63,557 bases of DNA from Allobacillus halotolerans (GTDB lineage: Bacteria > Bacillota > Bacilli > Bacillales > Alkalibacillaceae), in contig NZ_JAHLZF010000009.1 in assembly GCF_018967645.1 (NCBI RefSeq), positions 1 through 63,557 on the forward strand, given 5' to 3'. The notes below the pieces were generated by a model. It worked only from the letters and a program-made list of their open reading frames with translations. It searched no databases and was not told where the DNA came from. Shown one piece after another: positions 26,601-35,229 of this stretch; within the stretch, counting starts at the first letter, position 1; each line of letters begins with the position of its first letter. A program made the translations under genes and the position numbers.

Positions 26601-27047
26601 TTAATATCCAGTATATACAAAATTAATTGGAGCTTGAGAAGGTATCATAACAGCCTCATGTGTTAAACTATGTTTTTTTCCATTAGCATTTAAAATTGCA
26701 TAATATAAATCATCACCATTATAGTAAGCCCGTTCAAGACTGTTTTCTCCTTCATTTTCTAGAGCTAAAGCTATACTATTAACAATCCCTACAGGTGTCA
26801 AATTACCTAAGAAAACTATTTCACTCGCAATGGTATACCAAGTGGTTGCTCTATCTCTTTCAGCTAAAATCTGTCCTAATTCATAGTTGGATACATAATC
26901 TAAATCATAAATAGGCTTATCCACCTCTACTGTTATTGCCATCGGCTGAATACCGTCATTAGCTTCTATCGCAGTAGCGTAAGATGTTGAGCCAACAGTA
27001 CTAAAAAACAATAGAACTACAGTAATTGATAGAATAAACTTTTTCAT
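26601..27047 (-). CDS. Small secreted protein of unknown function
   Basis: 148 residues with a Sec signal peptide (KKFILSITVVLLFFSTVGST, likely cleavage after SYA-TA near residue 26). The mature part is acidic, without Cys, with several Tyr (YYNGDDLYYAILNANGKKH). No family recognised. GGAGAGAGG precedes the ATG on the minus strand. Neighbours on both sides are on the plus strand, so it is monocistronic. Confidence 0.72.
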   Translation of the reverse strand: MKKFILSITVVLLFFSTVGSTSYATAIEANDGIQPMAITVEVDKPIYDLDYVSNYELGQILAERDRATTWYTIASEIVFLGNLTPVGIVNSIALALENEGENSLERAYYNGDDLYYAILNANGKKHSLTHEAVMIPSQAPINFVYTGY

Positions 27048-27289
27048 TTTCCTCTCTCCATTTCTTTTTATTATTTACTACATATTAACGCAATAGTCAG
27101 AAAAAAACAATTATGGACTTTTTTATTTTAAAAATACGAATTAACGCTCAAAAGTGACTGAAAAAACTATCAGCTCAAACTTCAGTTATGTTATAATTAG
27201 AAACTAAAAATTTTTTTACAGTCTTTACTATTTAGTAGTATATTTATGTAAGAAGGAATAGCGTTATATTAATGGGGAGGTTTGTTTGT

Positions 27290-27541
27290 ATGAATGAATT
27301 TACCATTCAACTAGTAATCATTGCTTTCATTTTAGTAATAGCAAGTCTTCTATTTTTAATTTTACCTTCAATCCTACAAAAAAATAAGGTGCTTGGAGGA
27401 ATATTGGTTGTTTTCATAATTCTAGCAGGGGCTTATCATGTGAACATAGGATTCAATATATCAATCACGTTAGGAATTATCATTCTATTAATCTATTCAG
27501 TGTTCGGAATCAAAAGTTATTTGAAGTATAAAAGATATTGA
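27290..27541 (+). CDS. Small membrane protein of unknown function
   Basis: 83 residues from ATG 27290 after GGGGAGG; an earlier in-frame ATG at 27272 coincides with the ribosome binding site and is rejected. Three hydrophobic segments (about 5-27, 37-52, 54-74) and a basic end (KSYLKYKRY). No family recognised. It precedes an IS remnant. Confidence 0.68.
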   Translation: MNEFTIQLVIIAFILVIASLLFLILPSILQKNKVLGGILVVFIILAGAYHVNIGFNISITLGIIILLIYSVFGIKSYLKYKRY

Positions 27542-27629
27542 TTAATTGAGAGACAAAGGAGTTCAGCCAATGGTAAATATATTGAATTGTACTTCTGAAA
27601 GTAGGCAATTTATAAAAACAACGCAGCTA

Positions 27630-27970
27630 TAAGTGAATCTCGATATTGATCCGGGGTCATCTTATTTACTGTCTGTTGATATCTCGACGTGTTGTAATCT
27701 AATATATATTCATTTATCAATGATCATAATTCTTTTATGGTTCTACAACTTCTGATATTGACCACATTTTTTAAATATCCAAAAAAGGATTCCATTAGTG
27801 AGTTATCTAAGCAATTGCCACAATGCGACATTGATTGTGTGCAATCCATTTTTTAAATCACTTTCTGAAACTCTAGATGAGTATAGTGAAAGCCTTGATG
27901 CGAATGAAAATAACTCTCTAGTGGTATATCAAAGCCATTCATCACTAAATTATCTACATTCGGTAATGAG
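27630..27970 (-). mobile_element. IS3-family transposase remnant (C-terminal part)
   Basis: On the minus strand one frame reads HSHQGFHYTHLEFQKV, then (after a stop) CTQSMSHCGNCLDNS, MESFFGYLKN, and after a second stop SLINEYILDYN and MTPDQYRDSL. This is the end of an IS3/IS150-type rve domain: HSDQG (here HSHQG, catalytic Asp lost), DNxxxESFFxxLK and YNxxRYQ. Two in-frame stops and the missing first two-thirds show it is dead. It lies directly downstream of ykoF, where ykoEDC would be expected. Confidence 0.82.
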
Positions 27971-28106
27971 GTAATTAGACATCAAATAGTTAAATACGAA
28001 CCTCATTGAAGAATTTACTCAACACGAAATAAAGCCAGCAAAAAAATGCTTCCACAATATGCTCAAATTGCGAATACATGATTAAAACAACCCTTTAATT
28101 TCTATT

Positions 28107-28697
28107 CTACTGATTCGACGGGCTGTTTGCAGAGATGGTGAAGGTCATGGTGATATGGTTGACGACGGTTTGCACTTTGGCGAATGATTCTTTCATTGCG
28201 CTGAAAATATCCTTTACTTCGCCATCTAATCGGGTGGCATAGTGAGTCGGCGTGACCTTAACACCCCACTCTTTGGACAGGTCGATTTGTTCGGTGATTT
28301 TCTCCATATAATCTTCTGTTCCCATTGGGTAGAGGGCAAATTTGCAGCCTGCTTTTTGCTGGATTTCCTGAACATTCTGTTGGTTCATCGGTTCGTTTGT
28401 TTCATCCATATAGACATGGCCCTCGCTGTCTCCGGGACAACCGATGGAAAACGTTCCACTCATCGCTACATGTTTACCAGACTTAACAGCATGCAAAAAG
28501 ATCGCGTTCGCTACGTCAAAAACATGGACCATTTTTCCGCGGATACATGTGCTGACGTCGTCTGTTTCTTTCCAAACCTTTGATGTGTCTACTTGTTCCA
28601 GAGCCGATAAGATGACGTCTACAAAGTCCTCACTCATCGGAAATAGTGTAAACTGGCATCCGGCGATTCGATTCGTTCCACATTCGTTCGTCATCAT
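28107..28697 (-). CDS. ykoF: Thiamine/HMP-binding protein YkoF
   Basis: Two tandem ferredoxin-like YKOF domains: GCQFTLFPMSEDFVDVI (about 10-95) and GCKFALYPMGTEDYMEKI (about 115-195). In B. subtilis YkoF binds thiamine-pathway compounds and is encoded with the ykoEDC ECF transporter. ATG 28697 (or 28694) follows AAGGAGG at 28703-28709; a longer frame from 28796 would run through the riboswitch and is rejected. It is controlled by the TPP riboswitch upstream. No ykoE, ykoD or ykoC follows; an IS3 remnant lies there instead. Confidence 0.93.
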   Translation of the reverse strand: MMTNECGTNRIAGCQFTLFPMSEDFVDVILSALEQVDTSKVWKETDDVSTCIRGKMVHVFDVANAIFLHAVKSGKHVAMSGTFSIGCPGDSEGHVYMDETNEPMNQQNVQEIQQKAGCKFALYPMGTEDYMEKITEQIDLSKEWGVKVTPTHYATRLDGEVKDIFSAMKESFAKVQTVVNHITMTFTISANSPSNQ

Positions 28698-28729
28698 AAA
28701 TTCCTCCTTAAATTTTTTAAAATAAAAAA

Positions 28730-28883
28730 ACTGCACTCCCGTGGGAATGCAGTTGTACACACGATCTGTTATAGAAAATAATCCTGTGAACTGCACTTTC
28801 CCACGCTAGTATTATCCAGTTCGGGTAATGAGGGTCTGGCAACGCCATCTCAGCCATCCTAAACAGATAGCTCCCCTAGTGCT
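28730..28883 (-). promoter_or_regulatory. TPP (THI-box) riboswitch with terminator
   Basis: On the minus strand GGGGAGCT, GGCTGAGATGG, ACCCTCATTACCCGAACTGG and ATAATACTAGCGTGGGAAA give the TPP aptamer (28791-28883). A terminator follows: ACTGCATTCCC with GGGAGTGCAGT and TTTTTTT (28730-28753). GTGCAGTT at the 3' side of the aptamer can pair with AACTGCAT of the terminator, giving a plausible antiterminator. Excess TPP should switch ykoF off. Confidence 0.93.
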
Positions 28884-28950
28884 TGAGCATATTTAATTTT
28901 CGATTCTACTTTCATCGTAAAAGATTAATGAATCCTTGTAAAGTATCCGG

Positions 28951-29931
28951 TTATCGGTCTCCATTAAAGATGGTGTTTCTGACGACAACATAATCGACAT
29001 CACGGATTGCTTCGAGCGTCTTGCCTCCAGCATAAGAAATGGAAGATTGAAGATCTTGTTCAATTTCCTTTAGTGTATCGATCAAGTTCCCTTTATACTC
29101 TACAAGCATTTTCTTACCTTCGACGTTTTTCTTCTCGCCTTTTTGATATTCAGAAGCAGAACCAAAATACTCTTTATATTTTTTTCCCTCAAGTTCAACG
29201 GTTTCACCAGGTGATTCTTCATGGCCTGCAAATAGAGAGCCAACCATAACCATTGAAGCGCCAAAACGGATCGACTTGGCAATATCTCCATGCGTACGAA
29301 TTCCACCGTCAGCGATGAGTGGTTTTGTTGCTGCTTCGGCGCACCATTGTAGTGCTGCCAATTGCCAGCCACCTGTGCCGAAACCCGTTTTGATTTTCGT
29401 TGTACAAGCTTTTCCAGGTCCGATCCCGACTTTTGTGGCATCTGCACCAGCTGCTTCTAAGTTGCGAACAGCATCCGGTGTACCGACGTTTCCTGCAATG
29501 ATGAAGCTATTTGGTAGGTGCTTTTTGATATGTTTAATCATTTCAATGACGGCATTGGAATGACCGTGTGCAATATCAATTGTTATAAAATCGGGTTCGA
29601 CTTGATTGTCTGCCAGTTTTTCAATAAAGCTATACTCGTCATCTTTCACCCCAACACTAATTGAAGCAATTAGCCCACGAGTGTGCATATCTTTGATGAA
29701 GTCATAGCGTGTTTCAGGTTCGAAACGATGCATGACGTAAAAATAATCATTTTCGGCTAAAAAGATAGCGACCTTTTCATCGATCACTGTCTGCATATTT
29801 GCAGGTACGACTGGTAACTTAAATTGATGCTTACCCAACCTTACCGTCGGATTGCATTCAGAGCGGCTCATCACAATACACTTTTTCGGAATCAGCTGAA
29901 TATCTTCATAGTCGAATACGTTATTCATCAT
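28951..29931 (-). CDS. guaC: GMP reductase
   Basis: Reduces GMP to IMP with NADPH, linking guanine salvage to adenine nucleotides. 326 residues of the GuaC type lacking CBS domains. Catalytic loop GPGKACTTK (Cys near 175), phosphate-binding [12 protein letters not shown] near 210 and [16 protein letters not shown] flap are visible. AAGGAGA sets the start; the second Met is an alternative. A pair of inverted PurBox-like sites lies just upstream, suggesting PurR control. Confidence 0.96.
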   Translation of the reverse strand: MMNNVFDYEDIQLIPKKCIVMSRSECNPTVRLGKHQFKLPVVPANMQTVIDEKVAIFLAENDYFYVMHRFEPETRYDFIKDMHTRGLIASISVGVKDDEYSFIEKLADNQVEPDFITIDIAHGHSNAVIEMIKHIKKHLPNSFIIAGNVGTPDAVRNLEAAGADATKVGIGPGKACTTKIKTGFGTGGWQLAALQWCAEAATKPLIADGGIRTHGDIAKSIRFGASMVMVGSLFAGHEESPGETVELEGKKYKEYFGSASEYQKGEKKNVEGKKMLVEYKGNLIDTLKEIEQDLQSSISYAGGKTLEAIRDVDYVVVRNTIFNGDR

Positions 29932-29942
29932 TATTCTCCTTT

Positions 29943-29986
29943 GAAAACGAACATTATTTTATTATTAATATAAATTGTTCGTCCAT
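29943..29986. promoter_or_regulatory. Inverted PurBox pair upstream of guaC (putative PurR operator)
   Basis: Plus strand GAAAACGAACATTA (29943) and the inverse AATTGTTCGTCC (from 29973) contain CGAAC and GTTCG cores, separated by 16 bp. PurR of Bacillus binds two inverted PurBoxes with this CGAA core and about this spacing. The pair lies immediately before the guaC ribosome binding site, likely over the promoter. Confidence 0.6.
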
Positions 29987-30060
29987 TAAGTAATTTACGC
30001 TAGTTTCGGTGCAAAGTCAATAGAGAAAAATGCATAGGTAGACCTATTTTAATTCACTAT

Positions 30061-30092
30061 CCTACACACTTAATGTATAATAGGTGTGTAGG
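30061..30092. promoter_or_regulatory. Palindromic operator over the toxin-antitoxin promoter
   Basis: CCTACACAC (30061-30069) and GTGTGTAGG (30084-30092) are a perfect 9-bp inverted repeat around a 14-bp centre containing TATAAT (30076-30081). The antitoxin start is 10 bp beyond. The -10 inside the palindrome is the arrangement expected for autorepression by a ribbon-helix-helix antitoxin. Confidence 0.8.
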
Positions 30093-30102
30093 AGGTCTCG
30101 CG

Positions 30103-30369
30103 ATGGATAATTCTATGAAAAGAAAACAGTTTCATTTAACACATGAAGACGATCGGTTGTTAAAAGAACTTGCCTCTGACAAAGGTTGTTCGGAAGCAGA
30201 AATCGTTCGGGATGCGATTCGTGAATATGCCTTAAGAGAAAAGCCGGTAAGAAATCCACTACTTGAGATGGCTGAAGAAGCAGAGCGTTATTCGATAGAC
30301 TCAGCCGGGGACACTTCTGTTAAACATGATGGTTATTTGGTGGAGATTTATGAAAATGAGAAAAAATAA
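30103..30369 (+). CDS. Ribbon-helix-helix antitoxin of a PIN toxin pair
   Basis: 88 residues from ATG 30103 after GGAGG. The first 45 residues form a CopG/RHH DNA-binding fold (RKQFHLTHEDDRLLKELASD, SEAEIVRDAIREYALREK); the acidic tail should wrap the toxin. It overlaps the PIN toxin gene by 20 bp. The palindrome at 30061 is its likely operator. An earlier in-frame start at 30073 lies inside that operator and is rejected. Confidence 0.85.
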   Translation: MDNSMKRKQFHLTHEDDRLLKELASDKGCSEAEIVRDAIREYALREKPVRNPLLEMAEEAERYSIDSAGDTSVKHDGYLVEIYENEKK

Positions 30370-30766
30370 GTGTTTAATCGATACAAGTGCATTGATCGCT
30401 TTGAATGATGTGAGCGATCAATATCATGATCAAGCCAAACAACTTGCTTCCTCACTAACTGGACAAGAACTCATCGTCACGAATGCAATCCTCACAGAAA
30501 CCTACACACTTCTAAGATATCGAATGGGCTATAAAGTGGCTCACCATTTTTTGAAAACGGTGTTAGAAGAAGATGAATTTATGGTTGCTGAAGTTACACC
30601 ATCGTTTCGGACATCGGCACTTCAGCTATTAACCAAATTCAACGATCAAAAAATCTCCTACTGTAATGCATTAAGTGTCGTGATCATGAAGGAATTAGGT
30701 ATCCAAAAGATTTTCTCATTCGATCGTCAATTCGACATAATGGGAATGAATGGAATCCATGTATAG
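30350..30766 (+). CDS. vapC: PIN-domain ribonuclease toxin (VapC-like)
   Basis: 138 residues from ATG 30350 (ATG 30356 is possible), after GGAG. PIN-domain acidic residues are seen: LIDTSALIALND (first Asp), NAILTETYTLL (Glu), SYCNALSVVIMKE (usual Asp replaced near Asn) and FSFDRQFD (last Asp). VapC toxins cut specific RNAs, mostly tRNA or rRNA, when freed from the antitoxin. The third acidic position reads Cys-Asn rather than Asp-Ala, so activity should be tested. Co-translated with the antitoxin and closed by the terminator at 30801. Confidence 0.85.
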   Translation: MKMRKNKCLIDTSALIALNDVSDQYHDQAKQLASSLTGQELIVTNAILTETYTLLRYRMGYKVAHHFLKTVLEEDEFMVAEVTPSFRTSALQLLTKFNDQKISYCNALSVVIMKELGIQKIFSFDRQFDIMGMNGIHV

Positions 30767-30800
30767 CGAAAGTCAATAGGTGTGTTTTATGAACACACGA

Positions 30801-30837
30801 AAAAGCCATGCAGCTGAATATCGACTGCATGGCTTTT
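30801..30837. terminator. Bidirectional terminator between vapC and the UMF1 transporter gene
   Basis: AAAAGCCATGCAG pairs with CTGCATGGCTTTT over 11 nt; A/T tracts on both sides serve both convergent genes. Confidence 0.93.
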
Positions 30838-30847
30838 TTACGTATGG

Positions 30848-32107
30848 TTAAGCAGTTTGTTCGTTCCGTGGGTCCGGTACAAATAAAAGAATGATAAAGC
30901 CGATGATGAATAAAATGACTAAGCTGAAGACACCGTAGGCTGAATTTCCAGTTAATTGGGTCATTCCCCCAACGAGAAACGGTCCCGATACGGCGGCAAA
31001 ACGTCCGAATACGTTATAAAATCCAAAGAATGAGTTGGATTTTTCTTTCGGAACCATTTGGGCGAAAAAGGACCGACTGAGGGCTTGGATCCCACCTTGC
31101 GCTGATGCAACGAGCATGGCTAGAATCCAAAAGTCTACGACGTTATCCAAGAACATGGCGTACACACAAACGATGATATAAATAAAAATGCCGACATAAA
31201 TCATTCGCTTAGCGCCGAATTTACGGGCAAGGCGACCGAATAACATGGCAAATGGCGCTGCAACAATTTGAACCGCAAGTAGAGCGATAATCAAGTCCGT
31301 TGCACCTAAACCGACATCTGTTCCGTAAGCGGTTGACATCGAGATGATGGTTCCAACCCCATCAATATAAAAGAAGTAAGCAATCAAAAAGAGCAGGATC
31401 GCTTTATGTTGTTTGATTTCCAAAAAAGTTTTCTTCAATTCTTTGAAGCTGTTCGCGACAATTCGTGGTTTGCGTTCAATCCAGTGTTTTTGGCGAACAT
31501 TTTTTAATAAAGGAATCGTAAATAGAATCCACCAAATTGCCGTGATCAAAAACGCAATTTTACTGGCATTACCGACGGAAAGCGGAAGAATTTCTTGCTG
31601 GCTTAAAATGATCACAGAAATCGAGAGGATGAATGGAATGACACTGCCTATGTAACCAACAGCAAATCCTTTGGCAGATAGGTCATCCATCTTGTCCCTT
31701 TCCGTCACATCAACCAAGTAAGCGTCGTAAAAAAGATTCGCTCCACGTGCTCCGATGGCTGTCAGTGTGTAAATGATCAGTAAGAGTAGCCACTGGTCTT
31801 CGGGCACAAGTACTAAGCCGATTGTGGATAACGAACCGAGTAAAAAGAAGAAAGTGAAAAATTTACGTTTCATATCTTTGAAATCGGCAACTGAACCGAG
31901 AATAGGTCCCAGCATGGCCAGGATAAATGTTGCAATGGAGATCGTGTACCCTAAATAGGCGGTTGAATCCGCGGCACTGACACCAGCTTCATTAGCCACT
32001 GCTTTATAATAAATCGGAAAGATGGCTGTTGTGATGACGACTGAATAGGCGGAATTTGCCATGTCATACATCATCCAGCTCTTTTCAGGCTTCGTATGCT
32101 TGCTCAA
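30848..32107 (-). CDS. UMF1/YxiO-type MFS transporter
   Basis: 419 residues with 12 membrane segments of the UMF1 (Atg22-like) branch of the major facilitators. WMMYDMANSAYSVVITTAIFP at the N-terminus and LVDVTERDKMDDLSAKGFAVGYIGS after segment 4 are signatures of this branch; B. subtilis YxiO is the likely relative. The substrate is unknown. The start is TTG 32107 after GGGGGGACGAGG. It converges on vapC. Confidence 0.88.
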   Translation of the reverse strand: MSKHTKPEKSWMMYDMANSAYSVVITTAIFPIYYKAVANEAGVSAADSTAYLGYTISIATFILAMLGPILGSVADFKDMKRKFFTFFFLLGSLSTIGLVLVPEDQWLLLLIIYTLTAIGARGANLFYDAYLVDVTERDKMDDLSAKGFAVGYIGSVIPFILSISVIILSQQEILPLSVGNASKIAFLITAIWWILFTIPLLKNVRQKHWIERKPRIVANSFKELKKTFLEIKQHKAILLFLIAYFFYIDGVGTIISMSTAYGTDVGLGATDLIIALLAVQIVAAPFAMLFGRLARKFGAKRMIYVGIFIYIIVCVYAMFLDNVVDFWILAMLVASAQGGIQALSRSFFAQMVPKEKSNSFFGFYNVFGRFAAVSGPFLVGGMTQLTGNSAYGVFSLVILFIIGFIILLFVPDPRNEQTA

Positions 32108-32298
32108 TCCTCGTCCCCCCTAAAAATGAATGGTTAATTCTAATGTATCTTAATTTCCAAAAATAAGAAACAAAATTCAGAAATATTTACAGGGAATTTA
32201 GAATGTTCCTCTATCAAGCGAACTAGTTGCCTAGATTAATCGGCATGGGTCATACTGAATATATCTCGAAAACTACCGAAAGAAAGAGGTTGAATCCG

Positions 32299-32871
32299 AT
32301 GAAAACTGAGCAGGAGTACTTTGAAGAAGGACAAACGATTCAGGAATATATGGACAACATGAGTAAACTGAAAGAAGAAAGCTTTCAAGTGTATGAAAAC
32401 TTTAAACTTCCGGATGATGGCTTTGCTGAACAATTAAAAGATTTTCCAGTTCACTTTTTGATTATCACGGAAGATTGGTGTGGCGATGCGATGATGATTA
32501 ATCCGGTCATTCGTAAACTGGCTGAAGCGGCGGAAAAAGAGACGCGCGTTGTGTATCGGGATGAAGATACGGATTTGATCGATCGTCATTTAACCAATGG
32601 TTCACGCTCGATTCCGATTGTTTTGATTTTGAATGATCAAGGTGAGTTGGTGGGCGAATGGGGGCCGCGTGCTCCGGAAGTTCAACAAATCGTCGATGAA
32701 TTTCGTGACAGCCTTCCTGACAAAGAGGATCCTGATTTTAAAGAGAAACAAAAAGAAATGATTCAAGAACTGACACGCAGGTACAAAGAAGAGCCTGAGC
32801 TTTGGCATTATGTGTATGAAAATTTCAAGGGGACCCTTTTGGTGTTGGATGCAAAAGGCGAGGTTGAATAA
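32299..32871 (+). CDS. Thioredoxin-fold protein (Thioredoxin_9 type)
   Basis: 190 residues from ATG 32299 after AGAGG. The thioredoxin fold is shown by FPVHFLIITEDWCGDAMMINPVI and the cis-Pro region SRSIPIVLIL. The active site is WCGD: only the first Cys of CxxC remains, so it is not a classical dithiol oxidoreductase. Bacillaceae relatives are uncharacterised. ATG 32227 upstream is rejected for lack of a ribosome binding site. A terminator follows. Confidence 0.83.
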   Translation: MKTEQEYFEEGQTIQEYMDNMSKLKEESFQVYENFKLPDDGFAEQLKDFPVHFLIITEDWCGDAMMINPVIRKLAEAAEKETRVVYRDEDTDLIDRHLTNGSRSIPIVLILNDQGELVGEWGPRAPEVQQIVDEFRDSLPDKEDPDFKEKQKEMIQELTRRYKEEPELWHYVYENFKGTLLVLDAKGEVE

Positions 32872-32883
32872 TTTGAGTGGACA

Positions 32884-32915
32884 GGAGCTATCGTTTTTAA
32901 ACGGTAGCTCTTTTT
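32884..32915 (+). terminator. Terminator after the thioredoxin-like gene
   Basis: GAGCTATCGTTT pairs with AAACGGTAGCTC, followed by TTTTTC. Confidence 0.9.
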
Positions 32916-33022
32916 CGAATTTTGGTAAGTCGGACGAAAGAAGTCCGAAGTGAAGTAGGATTTTTTCATCATAAAGGCGAAGAGTATATAGAATGGATAT
33001 CAATAAAGAAAGAGGTGAAAAC

Positions 33023-33790
33023 ATGCCGGATAATTCCGATCGTTATCTTGCATCATTCAATCGGATTGAAAAGCATTACGCACGCAATTCGGAAGCGATG
33101 AATACCAAACATTTAGCTTCATGGTCAAAGAATCATCGAAAAAGAATGCCGTCGTAAAGCGCTATGAAAATGATTTACGTGAATTTGCCGATTTACGTAA
33201 CGCGATTGTACATAATTCAACGAATCCTGCTTTTACGATCGCCGAACCGCATGACTCGACCGTGGAAAAAATCAAGATGATTGAAGAAGAGATTATTCAC
33301 CCACGAAAAGTGTTCCCGACATTTCAAAAAGAAGTGGTGATTTTTCAAGCAGGACCTAGCCACGCTTCGTTACCGAAAGTGGCAGCACTAATGCATTGAT
33401 CTTTGTTGCGATCTTAAGCTTGATTCATTGGCGACGATTTTACAAACCATTCGCGAACAAGAATTTACCCAATTTCCGGTATATGATGGTGAAAAATTCA
33501 TTGGCCTTCTTTCCGAAAGTGGGGTCACCAACTGGCTATCGAGGAATGTGGAAGATGAGATTGTTTCTTTGGTGGAGACAAAACTGCATCAAGTCATCTC
33601 GTATGAGGAAGAACAGCATAATTATGAATTTGTCGATCGCGAAATGTCTGTTTATGATGCAAAGGAAATCTTTAAAGACAACCTGGAAGAAGGTATAAAA
33701 ATTGATGCCTTATTGGTCACCGAAAATGGTAAAGAAGAGGAAGGTTTATTAGGAATCGTGACAAGATGGGATTTTTTACGAATACAATAA
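33023..33790 (+). pseudogene. HEPN-like/CBS-domain protein broken by two frameshifts
   Basis: ATG 33023 after AGAGGTG begins MPDNSDRYLASFNRIEKHY. Near 33095 a lost G (GCGATGAA for GCGGATGAA) shifts the frame; restored, it reads ADEYQTFSFMVKESS and continues through AVVKRYENDLREFADLRNAIVH and a first CBS motif. A second shift between 33385 and 33425 leads to LDSLATILQTIREQEFTQFPVYDG and the rest of the CBS pair, to 33790. RNAIVH fits the RxxxxH motif of HEPN domains. Intact it would be about 255 residues; CBS domains usually bind adenine nucleotides. Confidence 0.8.
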
Positions 33791-33813
33791 ATAACTAAGG
33801 GGGAATATTTCTT

Positions 33814-34020
33814 ATGAAATCAGAAGGATGTATTAAATGCGGAAGTACCGATGCAGCCACAAAAGAAATCGCAACAAGCGGGGCAGGGCTATCGAAATTA
33901 TTTGATGTGCAGCATAATAAATTTCAAGTTGTTTACTGTAAGAATTGCGGCTACTCCGAGTTATACAACAGAAACACTTCCACTGCAGGGAACATCGTTG
34001 ACTTGTTTTTCGGTGGATAA
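33814..34020 (+). CDS. Small zinc-ribbon protein
   Basis: 68 residues with two Cys pairs, CIKCGS near the start and YCKNCGYSELY near residue 43, separated by EIATSGAGLSKLFDVQHNKF. This is the layout of the DUF2082 / zinc-ribbon-13 family, function unknown. AGGGGGA precedes the ATG. The last residues (NIVDLFFGG) are typical. It follows the broken CBS gene by 23 bp. Confidence 0.82.
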   Translation: MKSEGCIKCGSTDAATKEIATSGAGLSKLFDVQHNKFQVVYCKNCGYSELYNRNTSTAGNIVDLFFGG

Positions 34021-34110
34021 GATTTCGATTAAAGGATGGATTAAAAGGGAACACGTATAGCATGCGATTCAATTTTCTGTTCACTAACAAAAAATGAATG
34101 GAGGCTAAAC

Positions 34111-34290
34111 ATGTCCGAAAAGAAATATAACAAAAAAGATAGCGAGAAAATCGCTGAAAAAAATTACGATCCATCCTATGACCAATCGGATGATTCACAG
34201 TTTAAGGAAGGACTAGCTGAAACACGCGAGCAGGTTTCTGATGATTATAGCGATGGAACAATTGATCGGAAAAAAGATCAAAAAGACTAA
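34111..34290 (+). CDS. DUF4025 (YozQ-like) small hydrophilic protein
   Basis: 59 residues, highly charged with no hydrophobic segment, from ATG 34111 after GGAGG. The central GLAETREQVSDDYSDGTID is the DUF4025 signature known from Bacillus YozQ-type proteins, which have no assigned function. A terminator directly follows the stop. Confidence 0.75.
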   Translation: MSEKKYNKKDSEKIAEKNYDPSYDQSDDSQFKEGLAETREQVSDDYSDGTIDRKKDQKD

Positions 34291-34297
34291 AATAGGA

Positions 34298-34337
34298 AGG
34301 CATGTCAATTTGGAGTGCGATTGATATGCCTTTTTTT
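34298..34337 (+). terminator. Terminator after the DUF4025 gene
   Basis: AGGCATGTCAAT pairs with ATTGATATGCCT over 10 nt, followed by TTTTTTT. Confidence 0.92.
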
Positions 34338-34461
34338 ATGTCTTATGGATTGTTCAAAAAAATTATAAGGCTAAGTTTCACAGGTTTATTAAATTATAGA
34401 GATAAAAGTCGTAAGATGAGTTCTCACGGCCATATCTGAGGTAAATGATGTCGTCATCAGC

Positions 34462-35229
34462 TTAGGAATCGGTCTTGATTTTTTCCTCGAGCAATTGCAT
34501 ACGTTCATTAAAGAGCGTCGGATAAGACAGGAAGCCAAGCAATGCACTAGTAATTACGGCAGTCGTCAGTAACAAGAATAAAATTAAAAGCTGAAATAAA
34601 ACGGCTTGAACAGGGTCAGCGCCGGCAATGATTTGTCCGCTCATCATTCCGGGAAGTTGAACGAGCCCGATCGTTTTTTGGCTTTCAATTGTTGGGATAA
34701 TACTTGCTTGAATCGACGTTTTCAATTGTCGTTGAACAGCTTGTTTCGGCGTTCCGCCAAGAGATAAAATCAGCTCGGTTTCATTGCGTTTGTCATCCAT
34801 TTCGGCCGTAAACCGATTTAAAAATAAAATTCCAAGCACCATCGAGTTTCCAATGACCATTCCACTGATGGGAATCACATACTGAGCTGTTGGTGGAGTA
34901 ATCCCCAATCCGATCAGAACACTTTGCGTTAATACCTCGACAAAAATGAATGTCCCCACCAATTTCCAAGTGATACCTTGAATGCTGGTTCCTTTTTTTC
35001 TGGCGTTTTGGGTGGCTGCAACAATCATTAAGCCGACCATGAGCCAAATGTAAATGGAGCTTTCCGAGTCGAAGACGAACTGCAAAATATAACCAACCGC
35101 AAGTAGTTGGATGATGGAGCGTATCGTCGCAATGATTGTATCTTTCTCAAGCCCAAGATTTAACGTTTTAGATAGAATTAATGGAATTAAAACAAATATG
35201 AGTGAAAAAGCTAATGTTAGATAACTCAT
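34462..35229 (-). CDS. fetB: Iron export ABC transporter permease FetB
   Basis: Permease of the FetAB (UPF0014) iron exporter, 255 residues with about seven membrane helices. ATIRSIIQLLAVGYILQFVF, NARKKGTS, SGMVIGNSMVLG, ELILSLGGTPKQAVQ and GLVQLPGMMSGQIIAGADP are conserved blocks of the family. It overlaps fetA by 4 bp and is translated with it. FetAB reduces iron overload and related oxidative stress in Enterobacteria; the same role here is inferred. Confidence 0.9.
   Translation of the reverse strand: MSYLTLAFSLIFVLIPLILSKTLNLGLEKDTIIATIRSIIQLLAVGYILQFVFDSESSIYIWLMVGLMIVAATQNARKKGTSIQGITWKLVGTFIFVEVLTQSVLIGLGITPPTAQYVIPISGMVIGNSMVLGILFLNRFTAEMDDKRNETELILSLGGTPKQAVQRQLKTSIQASIIPTIESQKTIGLVQLPGMMSGQIIAGADPVQAVLFQLLILFLLLTTAVITSALLGFLSYPTLFNERMQLLEEKIKTDS

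Noticed and set aside
28698-28796. Longer YkoF starting at 28796
   Set aside because: It would translate through the riboswitch terminator; AAGGAGG at 28703 fits ATG 28697/28694.
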